Below are positions 25,510 through 34,293 of a DNA stretch of 64,000 bases, in pieces. This DNA comes from Leucobacter viscericola. Its GTDB lineage: Bacteria > Actinomycetota > Actinomycetes > Actinomycetales > Microbacteriaceae. Below the pieces are notes generated by a model. The model saw only the letters and a program-made list of their open reading frames with translations, was not told the origin of the DNA and made no database searches. Where the stretch lies: the NCBI RefSeq assembly GCF_011299575.1, contig NZ_CP049863.1:1178001-1242000 (forward strand), read 5' to 3'. A program made the position numbers and the translations under genes. Each line of letters starts with the position of its first letter. Within the stretch, counting starts at the first letter, position 1.

Positions 25510-28260
25510 TCAAACGCGCGAGCGAATAGCCATCCTGCGACGGGATTTCCCGATCACTAGCGCTGCCCCACCGGCTACGCACATGAGCAGCACTGACACC
25601 AGCATTCCCGCCAGGTCTGACGAGCCGGTCATCGCGAGAGGAGCGTCTTTTACCGTCGTGCGGTCGGTCGAGGAGCAAGCCTCGTCACCACCGGCACCAT
25701 CGCACTCAGCCGCTTTCACCTTGGCCGTGTTGACCACGGAACCGTGTGCTGCGTCATTCACTCGAACCGTCACGTGCATCACCCGTGACTCGCTGGGCTG
25801 CAGATTGACTCCGGTCCAGGTCACACCACGGGTAGTGGCGTTGTATGTTCCGCCGTCCGTCGCCGAAACAAAACTGACGTTCGCGGGCAGCTTGTCGGTG
25901 ACCGTTGCGTCGCTCACGCTACTCGCGTCAGACGAGTTTCCGACCGTGATGTCGTAGGTGAGGTTGCCGCCCGGGCGAACCGTGTCGGAGTTGTCCGTCT
26001 TCAAGATCCACACCCCGGCCGCCGTGCGGTCAATGTCGGTCGATTTGCACTCGTTGGTTGGGGTTTCGGGACGGTCCACACACTCGCCCTGGGTGGTAAC
26101 GGTTGCCGTGTTGACGATCCGGGTGTCTCCGGGCAGCCCCGCGTGAACTCGCACCGTCACAACAATCGTTCGGGTTTCACCGGCAGCGACGTCGCCCAGA
26201 TCCCACTCAAGCGCAAGCGGATTGTCGACCGAAACCACCCCGACGATTGAGGTCGAGATCAGGTCGACGTTTGCGGGCAACACGTCACGAACCTGAACCT
26301 GCTTCGCGGTGAGCCCACTCTTGTTGGAAACAATGAGAGAGTAATTGAGCAGCTCTCCGGGTTTCACGACAACTCGCCCATCGTCTTTGACGATCTCAAC
26401 CCAGCCGTTGCCGGGTTCTTGCTTGTCTTTGACAAAAAACCCAGCGTCGATGGTGCGGTCGATGTAGTGAGCGGTGACACCGTCACTCGGCTCTGCCGGG
26501 GTGGTGTTGCCCTGCGCCACCCCGAGTTCGAAGGCCGATGTCCAGCCGGTCTTCTGATCCGCGTTTGAATCAATCTTGGGGTCGGTTCCCGCCGCTTGAG
26601 TGGTGGTTGTATACCCCTCTGGAGCGGCAAAGTGAACCGTGTATTGCCCCGCGGGGAGATTATCGAAGTGGTAGTAGCCGTTCGCATCGGTCAGCGTTGG
26701 CTGCACTTTTTCTCCGGCAAGATCGGTAACCGGATCCCCGTTCGCGTCAGCGAGGGTAACTGTGACCCCCGGAAGCACCTTTTCGCTCGGGTCTTGCAGG
26801 CCGTCGCGATTCGCGTCGATCCACGTGTAGTCACCGATAGCGAAGCTCTCGGGTTTGGTGACCTTTGTGACGGTGTTCACCAGCGAGAAGCGGAACGTGC
26901 CGTCGCTGACGACCTGGAAATCAACGGAGGTACCGTCCGCAGAAATGACGACGTTCGGGTTCGTGGTAGATGAGAACTTCGGTGCTTCCCACACGTAATC
27001 GGGCGTGTTTGTCGGCACGACCTCTTCCAGATGAACCGTGGTGCCCTCGGGCAGATCGCTCACGCCCTCGGCGGATCCCCCGGCGCTCAGGTTGATGTCG
27101 ACGTCGTGGGGAGCGCCGCCCGGCTCCGTAATGGTTGCGGTCACCCGATAGGTCGTTGTGGAGGGCACCTCAGCGGCACCGTTTCCGGCGAGGTTTTGTT
27201 TTGCGATCACAAATCCGCCTCGTCCGCTGCCCTGCGCGTTGCCGCCGCCAACGGTTTTGTATTCAACCGACGTGCTTCGAGTGACGCCGTTGAGCGTTGC
27301 TGAGTTGTCAAACACATCCCCCAGAACAAGGTTGCCGGGGTGATCCACTGCCGTCACGTACGAGAGTCGGTAAACACGATCCTGCTGGATCGGCTGCTGC
27401 AGGGTGGCCGTAAATGAGTGCGCATCCTGCGGCACCAGCGCCCACTGGCTCGCCGCCACTCCGACCCAGTTCTGGGCGTTCCAGCCCGCCTGGCTTGCCT
27501 CGATGCTCTCTAGCTTCGGAGCCTGCGCGCCCGAGGTGACGAGGGTCAACCCGTTCGCAAACGTGTCTTGAACAATAAGCGGGTTTACCTGGCCAGCAAA
27601 CGACCCGGGAACCTCAATGACCCACTTGATAGCCGAGCGTTCGGGGTTTGCAAAATAGCCACGCTTTGCAGGATCTGAGGGAACGGGACCAAAATCCTGC
27701 GGCCCGATTGCTGAGCCCTCTGGCAACGCCACAACCACGGGATTTCCATCAACAAGAATGCTCACGTTCGACTCCGTGGTCTCAGCCACCGCGTCAACAC
27801 GAACCCACAGCGAACCGTGCACGTTATCGTGTGTGTCGACGTAGTCGCTCAGCACACACACGAGCTTGGGGCCGGCGGTGCTGGTGATCGGCGACAGGGT
27901 GCAGGTGCCAGCAGACTCGGTGCCACCGGCAACCTTCAGGTCGATGACACCGGCGGTTGCCTGGAAGGTTTTCGGCAGCTGCATCGAGAAAGTATCACCC
28001 GCGGTGGCGTTCAGCCCCTGCAAGCTCCAGTCGAGGTCGATCTGTGTGACCTGGCGCACGAGCAGCGGGGATCCCGGAGTTGTCACGTTAGTGATGACGA
28101 CGGAGGCCGGGTCAATCGCGTGGACTTCGGCAGCTTCGGCCGATGCGCTGGGAAGGAGCGCGCCCGCAAACATCACAGTCGCTACCAGCACGCCCATCGC
28201 GGCTCGCCCAACGCCCTTACGTAAGCTGGAGGGTTTGCGCCTCGATCGTTCAAACTTCAT
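25510..28260 (-). CDS. Large surface protein with SdrD-B and DUF11 repeats, LAMTG sorting signal
   Basis: A 916-residue secreted protein. The signal peptide (about 1-43) ends in SASAEA. A long N-terminal adhesin-like region (about 45-460) follows. An SdrD B-type module (about 470-600) has a calcium-like loop DANRDGLQD. Two DUF11 repeats follow (about 605-735 and 740-865), each with the V.D.LPANV....T start. The tail is LAMTG (about 873-877), a hydrophobic segment and KSRRR, a sorting signal of the LAxTG kind used by class E sortases. I start it at 28260; the frame extension to 28431 lacks a ribosome site. Divergent from the fused sigma factor gene, which suggests regulation by it. Confidence 0.85.
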   Translation of the reverse strand: MKFERSRRKPSSLRKGVGRAAMGVLVATVMFAGALLPSASAEAAEVHAIDPASVVITNVTTPGSPLLVRQVTQIDLDWSLQGLNATAGDTFSMQLPKTFQATAGVIDLKVAGGTESAGTCTLSPITSTAGPKLVCVLSDYVDTHDNVHGSLWVRVDAVAETTESNVSILVDGNPVVVALPEGSAIGPQDFGPVPSDPAKRGYFANPERSAIKWVIEVPGSFAGQVNPLIVQDTFANGLTLVTSGAQAPKLESIEASQAGWNAQNWVGVAASQWALVPQDAHSFTATLQQPIQQDRVYRLSYVTAVDHPGNLVLGDVFDNSATLNGVTRSTSVEYKTVGGGNAQGSGRGGFVIAKQNLAGNGAAEVPSTTTYRVTATITEPGGAPHDVDINLSAGGSAEGVSDLPEGTTVHLEEVVPTNTPDYVWEAPKFSSTTNPNVVISADGTSVDFQVVSDGTFRFSLVNTVTKVTKPESFAIGDYTWIDANRDGLQDPSEKVLPGVTVTLADANGDPVTDLAGEKVQPTLTDANGYYHFDNLPAGQYTVHFAAPEGYTTTTQAAGTDPKIDSNADQKTGWTSAFELGVAQGNTTPAEPSDGVTAHYIDRTIDAGFFVKDKQEPGNGWVEIVKDDGRVVVKPGELLNYSLIVSNKSGLTAKQVQVRDVLPANVDLISTSIVGVVSVDNPLALEWDLGDVAAGETRTIVVTVRVHAGLPGDTRIVNTATVTTQGECVDRPETPTNECKSTDIDRTAAGVWILKTDNSDTVRPGGNLTYDITVGNSSDASSVSDATVTDKLPANVSFVSATDGGTYNATTRGVTWTGVNLQPSESRVMHVTVRVNDAAHGSVVNTAKVKAAECDGAGGDEACSSTDRTTVKDAPLAMTGSSDLAGMLVSVLLMCVAGGAALVIGKSRRRMAIRSRV

Positions 28261-28366
28261 GGCTGCCTTTCCTTGGATCCACGACTTAGGGGTTCTTGCT
28301 GGGGCAACTCGCTGAGCCGCAAATCTGCGCGCTCCACAAAGCCCCTCACACACAAGAGTTCGCATA

Positions 28367-28376
28367 AACCGTTTGG
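28367..28376 (-). promoter_or_regulatory. CCAAACGGTT motif upstream of the LAMTG surface-protein gene
   Basis: On the minus strand the site reads GGAACCAAACGGTTTATGCG, 107 bases before the start codon. The same ten bases occur at 34234-34243 upstream of another surface-type gene. The adjoining GGAAC resembles ECF -35 elements. Function is inferred only. Confidence 0.35.
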
Positions 28377-28538
28377 TTCCGATTTTTTGCAGGAAAAGTT
28401 TTGGCCTCCCCGGCCAGTACCCCACTGCCACAATAGGCGAGTTTGCCTCTCATTATCCGGTCGTATAGCCTGACCTCGCTTGCAGAGAAAACTTCGATGC
28501 CCCGTTCTGGGGCAAGTTTTACCATTGCCGGGGGGCGA

Positions 28539-29942
28539 ATGATCGTGTCAGAAGCCAACATTGTGCTTGCTACTGAAGAGCAACTCACCGCGTTTTTTAC
28601 GACGTCGCGGGCCGGGCTCGTGAACTTTGCCGTGTCACTCACGCACGATCGGGATCGCTCCGAAGACATCGTCGCCGAGGCGTACGTGCAGGTGGTCGGA
28701 ATGATTCGAAGGGGCAAAGGGCCAGCCCCCGAAAAGCTCGAGTCATACGCCAAGGTGTGCATCAGAAACGAGGCATTCCGTCAGGCAAAACGCCACTCAA
28801 CCGAGGTCCCCACCCCCTTCATCGAAGAACTCGCGGATGAGATGCTCGAGGCAGTGAGCAGCCCGGATCACGACGGCACGTGGGACGAAGACGCCGCCGC
28901 TCGCGCCTTCCAATCGCTGAGCGCTCGGTCGCAGTCGATCCTGCGCCTGACAACAATAGAGGGTTGCCGCGTCACAGAGATTGCAACGCGGCTCGGGATC
29001 AGCGAGCGCGCTGTGGTGAGCGCCGCTTTTCGCGCGCGCCAGGGGCTGCGCACCCGGTACCTCGTTGAGGTCACCAAGGAGTCACACACCTGCAGCGACA
29101 CCCGCATTGATTACCTCGCGAGTTATGCGAGAGAGCAGATCTCAGCGCGACGGGAAGGCAAAATCTCGGCCCACCTGCAGCACTGTGCATCGTGTGACCA
29201 GACACTTCGACGCATGCGAGCCCTCAGGCTGCCGTCACTGGTCATCATTGGGATCGCGGCAACCGGCGGGGCTGCGCTGACTGACCAAGCCGGGTCGGCG
29301 CAAGCGGCCGAGCTCACGCCCAAGAACCAGGCTGCCGACGTGGTTCGTCGCGGGCCAGCTGTTTCAGCGCGCACCATCACGGGAGGTGCTTCGATCGTGG
29401 CACTCCTCGCGGCCGCGGCGTTCCTCCTTGTGTTTCTGCAACCGAACACTGGTGAGTCGCAAGCCCCACCGCAGGCGGCTTCGCAGCAGAGTCCATCAGC
29501 AGGCCCTGACCAGACACGACCGCCCAGCGACAACCAAGCTGACTCCGATGCGAGTCCCCGCGAGGCATCACCTCAGACACCTGGCACTGCAGAGTCAACA
29601 GAGAACAACCAAGCGGGTCTTCCAGACGGCATCCACAGCGTCGAGTGGAGCGACACTCCTGACAACTACGCAGCCGGAAACACGGGGGCACGCCTGCTGC
29701 TCTCCGTCGGGTTTGACCGCTCAGGAAACCCGGGAAACTACGACGTTCTCGTCACCCTTCCGGCCGGAGTACGCCTGGATCGCGCCTCGGCCGGCTGTAC
29801 AGCAAACGGTTCAACGGTTCGCTGCGATCCGCCCGACAATCTGGTGCCGACTGACCTCTTCAAGTGGCAGTTCTATGTCGATCTCGGCGACAAGTTCTCG
29901 GGCGATCTGCCCACAGCGCAGGTCGTCAGACGCGCTGCCTAG
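28539..29942 (+). CDS. ECF sigma factor fused to zinc anti-sigma motif, membrane segment and extracytoplasmic domain
   Basis: A 467-residue single chain. Region 2 is at about 12-80 (LTHDRDRSEDIVAEAYVQV). Region 4 is at about 115-175 (LSARSQSILRLTTIEGCRVT then EIATRLGISERAV). A zf-HC2 motif follows at about 181-217: Cys, a 26-residue gap, then HxxxCxxC (HLQHCASC). A strong membrane segment lies at about 295-315 (ASIVALLAAAAFLLVFL). Then come a Gln/Ser/Pro-rich linker and an outer domain (about 360-467) with LPAGVRLDR and paired cysteines like the DUF11 modules of adjacent surface proteins. Promoter recognition and its own inhibitor and sensor are thus on one membrane-tethered protein; release would need proteolysis. 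The start at 28539 is chosen from the G-rich site before it. Confidence 0.8.
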   Translation: MIVSEANIVLATEEQLTAFFTTSRAGLVNFAVSLTHDRDRSEDIVAEAYVQVVGMIRRGKGPAPEKLESYAKVCIRNEAFRQAKRHSTEVPTPFIEELADEMLEAVSSPDHDGTWDEDAAARAFQSLSARSQSILRLTTIEGCRVTEIATRLGISERAVVSAAFRARQGLRTRYLVEVTKESHTCSDTRIDYLASYAREQISARREGKISAHLQHCASCDQTLRRMRALRLPSLVIIGIAATGGAALTDQAGSAQAAELTPKNQAADVVRRGPAVSARTITGGASIVALLAAAAFLLVFLQPNTGESQAPPQAASQQSPSAGPDQTRPPSDNQADSDASPREASPQTPGTAESTENNQAGLPDGIHSVEWSDTPDNYAAGNTGARLLLSVGFDRSGNPGNYDVLVTLPAGVRLDRASAGCTANGSTVRCDPPDNLVPTDLFKWQFYVDLGDKFSGDLPTAQVVRRAA

Positions 29943-29957
29943 CGGCGAAGGCCAGAA

Positions 29958-30710
29958 CTACGCCCGACGGTAAGCGAGATCGCGGATCGCGCGCCCCTTC
30001 GCCGCACCCTTTTGTTCGAAGGCGGTAAGCACCCGGCCGTCGAATCGTTCGGCCCAGTCTCCCGAGAAGTCGCGCGCAAAATCGGGGGCCGCGTCGAGCA
30101 CCTCACGCATCTGCTCGGCGTAGTCTTCCCAGTCGGTTGCGAGCCGCAGCATGCCGCCGGGGCGCAACGCCTGCGCCGCGATCCTCGCAAAATCCGAGTT
30201 CACCAGGCGACGCTTCTGGTGCCGCACCTTTGCCCACGGGTCAGGGAAGAACACCCACAGCTCGTCGACGGAACCTGCTGGCAATCCTTTCTCAAGGAGC
30301 TCGGGAGCATTCACCTCGGCCAGCCGGAGGTTCGTCAGCTCCGCAGCCTCCGCGCGAATGATCGTGCGTGCGAGGCCGGCCCGAAACACCTCAACAGCGA
30401 GAAAATTCTTCTCGGGGTGTTCCGTGGATGCGTGCAGGATCGCGTGCCCCTGACCAGATCCCACCTCAACAACAAGCGGGGCCTCACGACCGTACAGCGC
30501 TTCAAGATCGAGCGTGGATCCCTCAGCGACGCTGGTCGCGGCAAGTCCCCGCGGCACGTCGATCACGTACTTGCTGTGGTGTTCTGCCCACGCGCGCTCC
30601 TGCGACGGGGTCATCCGACCGCTTCGACGCACAAACGACACCGGTTTGTCTCGAAACGTGCTCGAATCAGAGTTCTTCTGTGTCAAGGGCTGCATGGGCT
30701 GTTCAGTCAC
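29958..30710 (-). CDS. trmB: tRNA (guanine-N7-)-methyltransferase
   Basis: A 250-residue SAM-dependent enzyme that makes m7G46 in tRNA variable loops. SAM site EVGSGQGHAILH, then the family signature FFPDPWAKVRHQKRR and LRLATDWEDYAE. It converges on the fused sigma gene with 15 bases between the stops. GTG start with TAGCGT six bases upstream (leaderless candidate). A perfect 16-base hairpin lies directly upstream at 30729. Confidence 0.92.
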   Translation of the reverse strand: MTEQPMQPLTQKNSDSSTFRDKPVSFVRRSGRMTPSQERAWAEHHSKYVIDVPRGLAATSVAEGSTLDLEALYGREAPLVVEVGSGQGHAILHASTEHPEKNFLAVEVFRAGLARTIIRAEAAELTNLRLAEVNAPELLEKGLPAGSVDELWVFFPDPWAKVRHQKRRLVNSDFARIAAQALRPGGMLRLATDWEDYAEQMREVLDAAPDFARDFSGDWAERFDGRVLTAFEQKGAAKGRAIRDLAYRRA

Positions 30711-30728
30711 CCCACAACGCTAACTGGG

Positions 30729-30765
30729 CCTTCGCGGCAGCGCAAAGTGTGCGCTGCCGCGAAGG
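30729..30765 (-). terminator. Perfect 16-bp hairpin after the LSVTG surface-protein gene
   Basis: CCTTCGCGGCAGCGCA (30729-30744) pairs perfectly with 30750-30765 across a five-base loop AAGTG. It starts one base after the stop codon of the minus-strand gene. No T run follows, so it is a hairpin-only terminator or an mRNA 3' stabiliser. Confidence 0.65.
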
Positions 30766-30766
30766 G

Positions 30767-33700
30767 TCAGTCCTGAGCGTTGCTTGGCTCGTTTGAACTC
30801 CGACGGCGCCGCAACAGCACGAGCGTCGCGCCGACACCGAGAAGAACGGCCCCGGCAATCACGCTGCCCCAGAGCGGTGCGCCGCCCGTAACGGAGAGCC
30901 CACCGGTTCCGGGAGTCGCTCCCGGCCCCGTCGACGCGCCCGGGCCACCGGTCGGGGGCACTGTTGGCGGGTTCGTCGGCGGGTTCGTCGGAGGCGTCGT
31001 GGGCGGGTCCGTCGGCGGAATTGGCGGCTCTTCGGCCGCGATGAACTCTGCCTCGGTCGAGTTGTTGTCGAGCGCGGGATCGGGCACGGGGCCCGTAACA
31101 GAAGCGCTTACCGTGCCGGTCTCGCCGTCTGCCCCAAGAGTGAGGTGCAGTGGCAGTGTTGCCGAGCTTCCCGAGGCGAGCGGACCGGTTGAGGTGCAGG
31201 TCACGTCATCACCCTGAGCTTCACAGTTCCACTCCGGCGCCGCGGCGGCCGCAGGGACGTTCGCGTCGCGAGTGGTCGCCCCGTCGATGCTGAGTGGGAA
31301 CTCAGGGGTCGAGGTCACCTTCACGGTTGCCGGAGAATCACTCGGACCGTTGTTGGTCACGGTCAGCGGGAGCGGAATCTCAGAGTCTGGAGTGCCGGTC
31401 TTACCGGTCATGCTAACCGCCAGATCCGACACGCTGAGGGTCACACCCACCGGTGTTGGCTCGGCAACAAACGCGGCGCCCGTGTCTTCACGCACCGCCG
31501 AGAAGGCGACGGAGTTGAAGGCGGTCTGTGCGGCGGGCACGTCCTGGCCAATCTGCATGGACCAGTCAAAGGTCGCCTGCTCCCCCGCGGGAAGTGAGGT
31601 GCCAGTGTCTTGCACAAATTTCAGCGCACGCACGGTGCCGAAGTCGCTCGGGGTCGCCGTCCAATCGTCTACGCAGTTGATCGCCGTTGGGTTCACCTCG
31701 GGGCGGCACGGGTTCGTTGACTCAGAGTACTCAACACTGAACCCAGCGGGAACCGTCACGGCACCCTGCAGCACCGGGGCGAACTGCGACCCGCGCGGAA
31801 TCGATGCAGCAGCCGCGCTGACGCCGGTGTCACCAACGAAGGGCAGAATGTCGTAGAGCACGACCCCGTTGAGCGCCACGTTACCGGTGTTCGAGATCGG
31901 CAGGCGGTAGGTTACGTCGCTACCGGCCTCGGTCTTTCCGACGATCGGCGCGGTGACAAAGTCGGTATCGAGCGAGCCCTTTACCGAGAGGGTGGAACTC
32001 AACGAAGCGCCGGTACCCGTGGGAGCTGTCGCGGCCCCACGGAAGGCGATGGAGTTTGCGCTACCGCCGGGCAGCACACCGCGATCATCGCGCACAATGC
32101 CGTCCCACTGGGATGCAGCGGAGTCGAGCGGCACGTAGCTCGCGAACGGAGTGGTGCTAATGGGTCCACCTGCATCACCAAGGTACAAACCCGCTGAGAT
32201 TTGGCCAGCGGGAGCCGTGGTAACCACGGTGCTTATAACAAGACCACAGTTGAGAGAGGCGTTTGGCTCAAGCGCCGGTGCTCCCGGCCAAGTGATGGTC
32301 AGCACGTCTTGACCGTCGACGGCGTTCTTTTCAACCGAGGTGGTCGGGTTCTCATAACCCGCCGTGGGGGTGCATCCCCACTCAGAACTGCCCCACTTGA
32401 CTGGGTTGTCGGCGAGCTTTGTGCCCTTGGGAATAACGAAGGCAACGACGGGCTGAAGGGCCTTACCCCCGGGCGAACCATTGCCAATGTACGAGTTCCA
32501 CTCCACGGTGTCACCGGGCCGGTACACGGTCGACCCCGAGGGCCCCTGCAGATACACACTCGCGTAGATGAAGGGATCAACAACCTTGTAGCTGCCGCAA
32601 CCCGAAGCCGGGTACGTTGTGCCACTTGCTGAGGTGAGCGTCGCCGTTGCACACAGTTGCACGCTCGTCACAGCAGGGTCTGTTGTGACCCCGTTCAACC
32701 CGGTCGAGCGGCTCGACACCGGTTCGAGCGCACCATAGTCAATCTCGACGTGGGTGAGTTTCGCGTCTTCCGGCAGACCCAGTGTCTGCAGCGTCACCTG
32801 CTCGGAGTCTGAGGCGGTGTAGCTTCCAGTCGCGCCCGAAGCGGCCTTCCAGCGCAACGTTTCGCCAGCGTTCATGTACGTGCTCGTGAAGATAAAGGCC
32901 GCGGGCAAGTCAGCGGCAACATAGGCGTTCGCCGCAGCCGTTGTGCTGTTGTAGTTGTTCAGGTAGAGGCTGAACGAGTACGGCACACCCCTCGCTACGC
33001 TGTTATCAATGTAGCTGTAGCTCGAGGTGGATACCTGCAAGTAGGGCTGAATCTTCTCGACGAAGGTCTCGAGCATAAAGCTGTCATTGCGCGACACTGT
33101 CATCGGCTTACCCGACACGGACGTACCTGCACCCTCGGTCAGAATTTGGATGTTCTGGCGATCGTTGAACACGGTAGAGGGAAACCGCACCTTCATACTG
33201 ACGCTTCGCTGGCCCGGTTGAAAGCTATTGTTGTTTCCCGGCAGATTTTCCCACGTCACGACGTTGCCGGTGACGTTACTTGCCGCGGGCTCCGCAGAGA
33301 CAAACTGCGCGCCTGCGGGCAGCGTCATTTTGTAGGTCGAGAGTGTGTCAAGTCCTTCGACACCTACGGCAGAGGGATCCTGAAGCCCAATGTAGCCGTT
33401 GAAAGTGACATCCTGGTCCAGGTAATAGAAGAAACTACTTCCATAGAGCTGAGCCGACAGCGTGTGTTCGGGAGCGCTGAGGGTCATTGCTGCACTGGCA
33501 GTGCTGGGCGCCAGATTGCTGCCGCTCCCGTTCACCTGAACGTTCAGGGTTGCGCCGTCTGGTGTCGTCTGTGTCGTGGGGGTCATTCTGATGCCCAACG
33601 ACCCTGTAGAACCCGCGGGCAAGGACGCCTTCATCGTGAACTGAGCGGTTCCGTCGAAGTCGACGCTCGACGAGGCAACATCGGGTGAGTTGGTGAGTGC

Positions 33701-34003
33701 GGGAGTATGCCACCAGTTGTATCCCCAGGAAGGTGCGCTCGCATCAACGTACTGCGGTAGCGGTACCTTGATGACCGCTCCCTCACAGGGGACCGTGCCA
33801 ACACACGAGTATCCGATGGTGAAGCTCGCGTTGGTGCCGGTCTGAGCGCTGGGCGTATCAGCGGTAATGGATACCGTCAGAGACGCGGGATCGGCCGCGA
33901 ACGCCGCCGATGTTCCGATATTTAGACCCGCAACCGCAACGAGAATCGCACAGACTCCCGCCCAGAAACGAGTGTTTTTAGGCCGCGAATAGGCAGCGGT
34001 CAT
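30767..34003 (-). CDS. Large DUF11-type surface protein with LSVTG sorting signal
   Basis: A 1078-residue secreted protein. The signal peptide (about 1-36) ends in AFAA. Successive beta-sandwich regions follow; DUF11-like modules in the last third begin with GKTEAGSDVTYRLPISNTGN and MTGKTGTPDSEIPLPLTVTN. A Pro/Thr linker of PPT repeats spans about 990-1030. The tail is LSVTG (about 1034-1038), a hydrophobic stretch and LRRRRSS. Likely a cell-wall-anchored adhesin or stalk. Its start faces a 290-base divergent region shared with the LAETG-start gene. No ligand can be inferred. Confidence 0.83.
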   Translation of the reverse strand: MTAAYSRPKNTRFWAGVCAILVAVAGLNIGTSAAFAADPASLTVSITADTPSAQTGTNASFTIGYSCVGTVPCEGAVIKVPLPQYVDASAPSWGYNWWHTPALTNSPDVASSSVDFDGTAQFTMKASLPAGSTGSLGIRMTPTTQTTPDGATLNVQVNGSGSNLAPSTASAAMTLSAPEHTLSAQLYGSSFFYYLDQDVTFNGYIGLQDPSAVGVEGLDTLSTYKMTLPAGAQFVSAEPAASNVTGNVVTWENLPGNNNSFQPGQRSVSMKVRFPSTVFNDRQNIQILTEGAGTSVSGKPMTVSRNDSFMLETFVEKIQPYLQVSTSSYSYIDNSVARGVPYSFSLYLNNYNSTTAAANAYVAADLPAAFIFTSTYMNAGETLRWKAASGATGSYTASDSEQVTLQTLGLPEDAKLTHVEIDYGALEPVSSRSTGLNGVTTDPAVTSVQLCATATLTSASGTTYPASGCGSYKVVDPFIYASVYLQGPSGSTVYRPGDTVEWNSYIGNGSPGGKALQPVVAFVIPKGTKLADNPVKWGSSEWGCTPTAGYENPTTSVEKNAVDGQDVLTITWPGAPALEPNASLNCGLVISTVVTTAPAGQISAGLYLGDAGGPISTTPFASYVPLDSAASQWDGIVRDDRGVLPGGSANSIAFRGAATAPTGTGASLSSTLSVKGSLDTDFVTAPIVGKTEAGSDVTYRLPISNTGNVALNGVVLYDILPFVGDTGVSAAAASIPRGSQFAPVLQGAVTVPAGFSVEYSESTNPCRPEVNPTAINCVDDWTATPSDFGTVRALKFVQDTGTSLPAGEQATFDWSMQIGQDVPAAQTAFNSVAFSAVREDTGAAFVAEPTPVGVTLSVSDLAVSMTGKTGTPDSEIPLPLTVTNNGPSDSPATVKVTSTPEFPLSIDGATTRDANVPAAAAAPEWNCEAQGDDVTCTSTGPLASGSSATLPLHLTLGADGETGTVSASVTGPVPDPALDNNSTEAEFIAAEEPPIPPTDPPTTPPTNPPTNPPTVPPTGGPGASTGPGATPGTGGLSVTGGAPLWGSVIAGAVLLGVGATLVLLRRRRSSNEPSNAQD

Positions 34004-34233
34004 TGAGTTCCAAACCCTTCATTGCATGCTGCTCACCGTCGAACTCCCCAAGTTCGACAGAAGCGTACATTCCCCTAGAAATAAGTGAGATTCCCCGATC
34101 TCACTCACGCAGCATTTCTCAGCCCAGTCCCCACTAGGCATTGACGAGAAATGTCAAGCTTGCTGAGCTTACATCGCAAAGCCTAAAATTTACCTAACAT
34201 GTAAACTTCCAGGTTTAACTGAAGTATAGTTAC

Positions 34234-34243
34234 CCAAACGGTT
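34234..34243 (+). promoter_or_regulatory. CCAAACGGTT motif upstream of the LAETG-start gene
   Basis: The same ten bases as at 28367-28376 in the same orientation relative to the gene, here 50 bases before the TTG start. It lies in an AT-richer 290-base intergenic region (34004-34293) that also has TTGAC/GTCAA and GTGAGAT/ATCTCAC inverted repeats. Confidence 0.35.
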
Positions 34244-34293
34244 CGCACAACGGAGCACTGGCTTCGCTTGTCTCATGGTCAAGGAGGCCCATT

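Noticed and set aside
32201..32632. Small plus-strand genes inside the LSVTG surface-protein gene
   Set aside because: Antisense shadows without start signals or recognisable domains.
34275..34293. ATG at 34275 as start of the LAETG gene
   Set aside because: Out of frame with the protein; the TTG at 34294 has the correctly spaced GGAGG.
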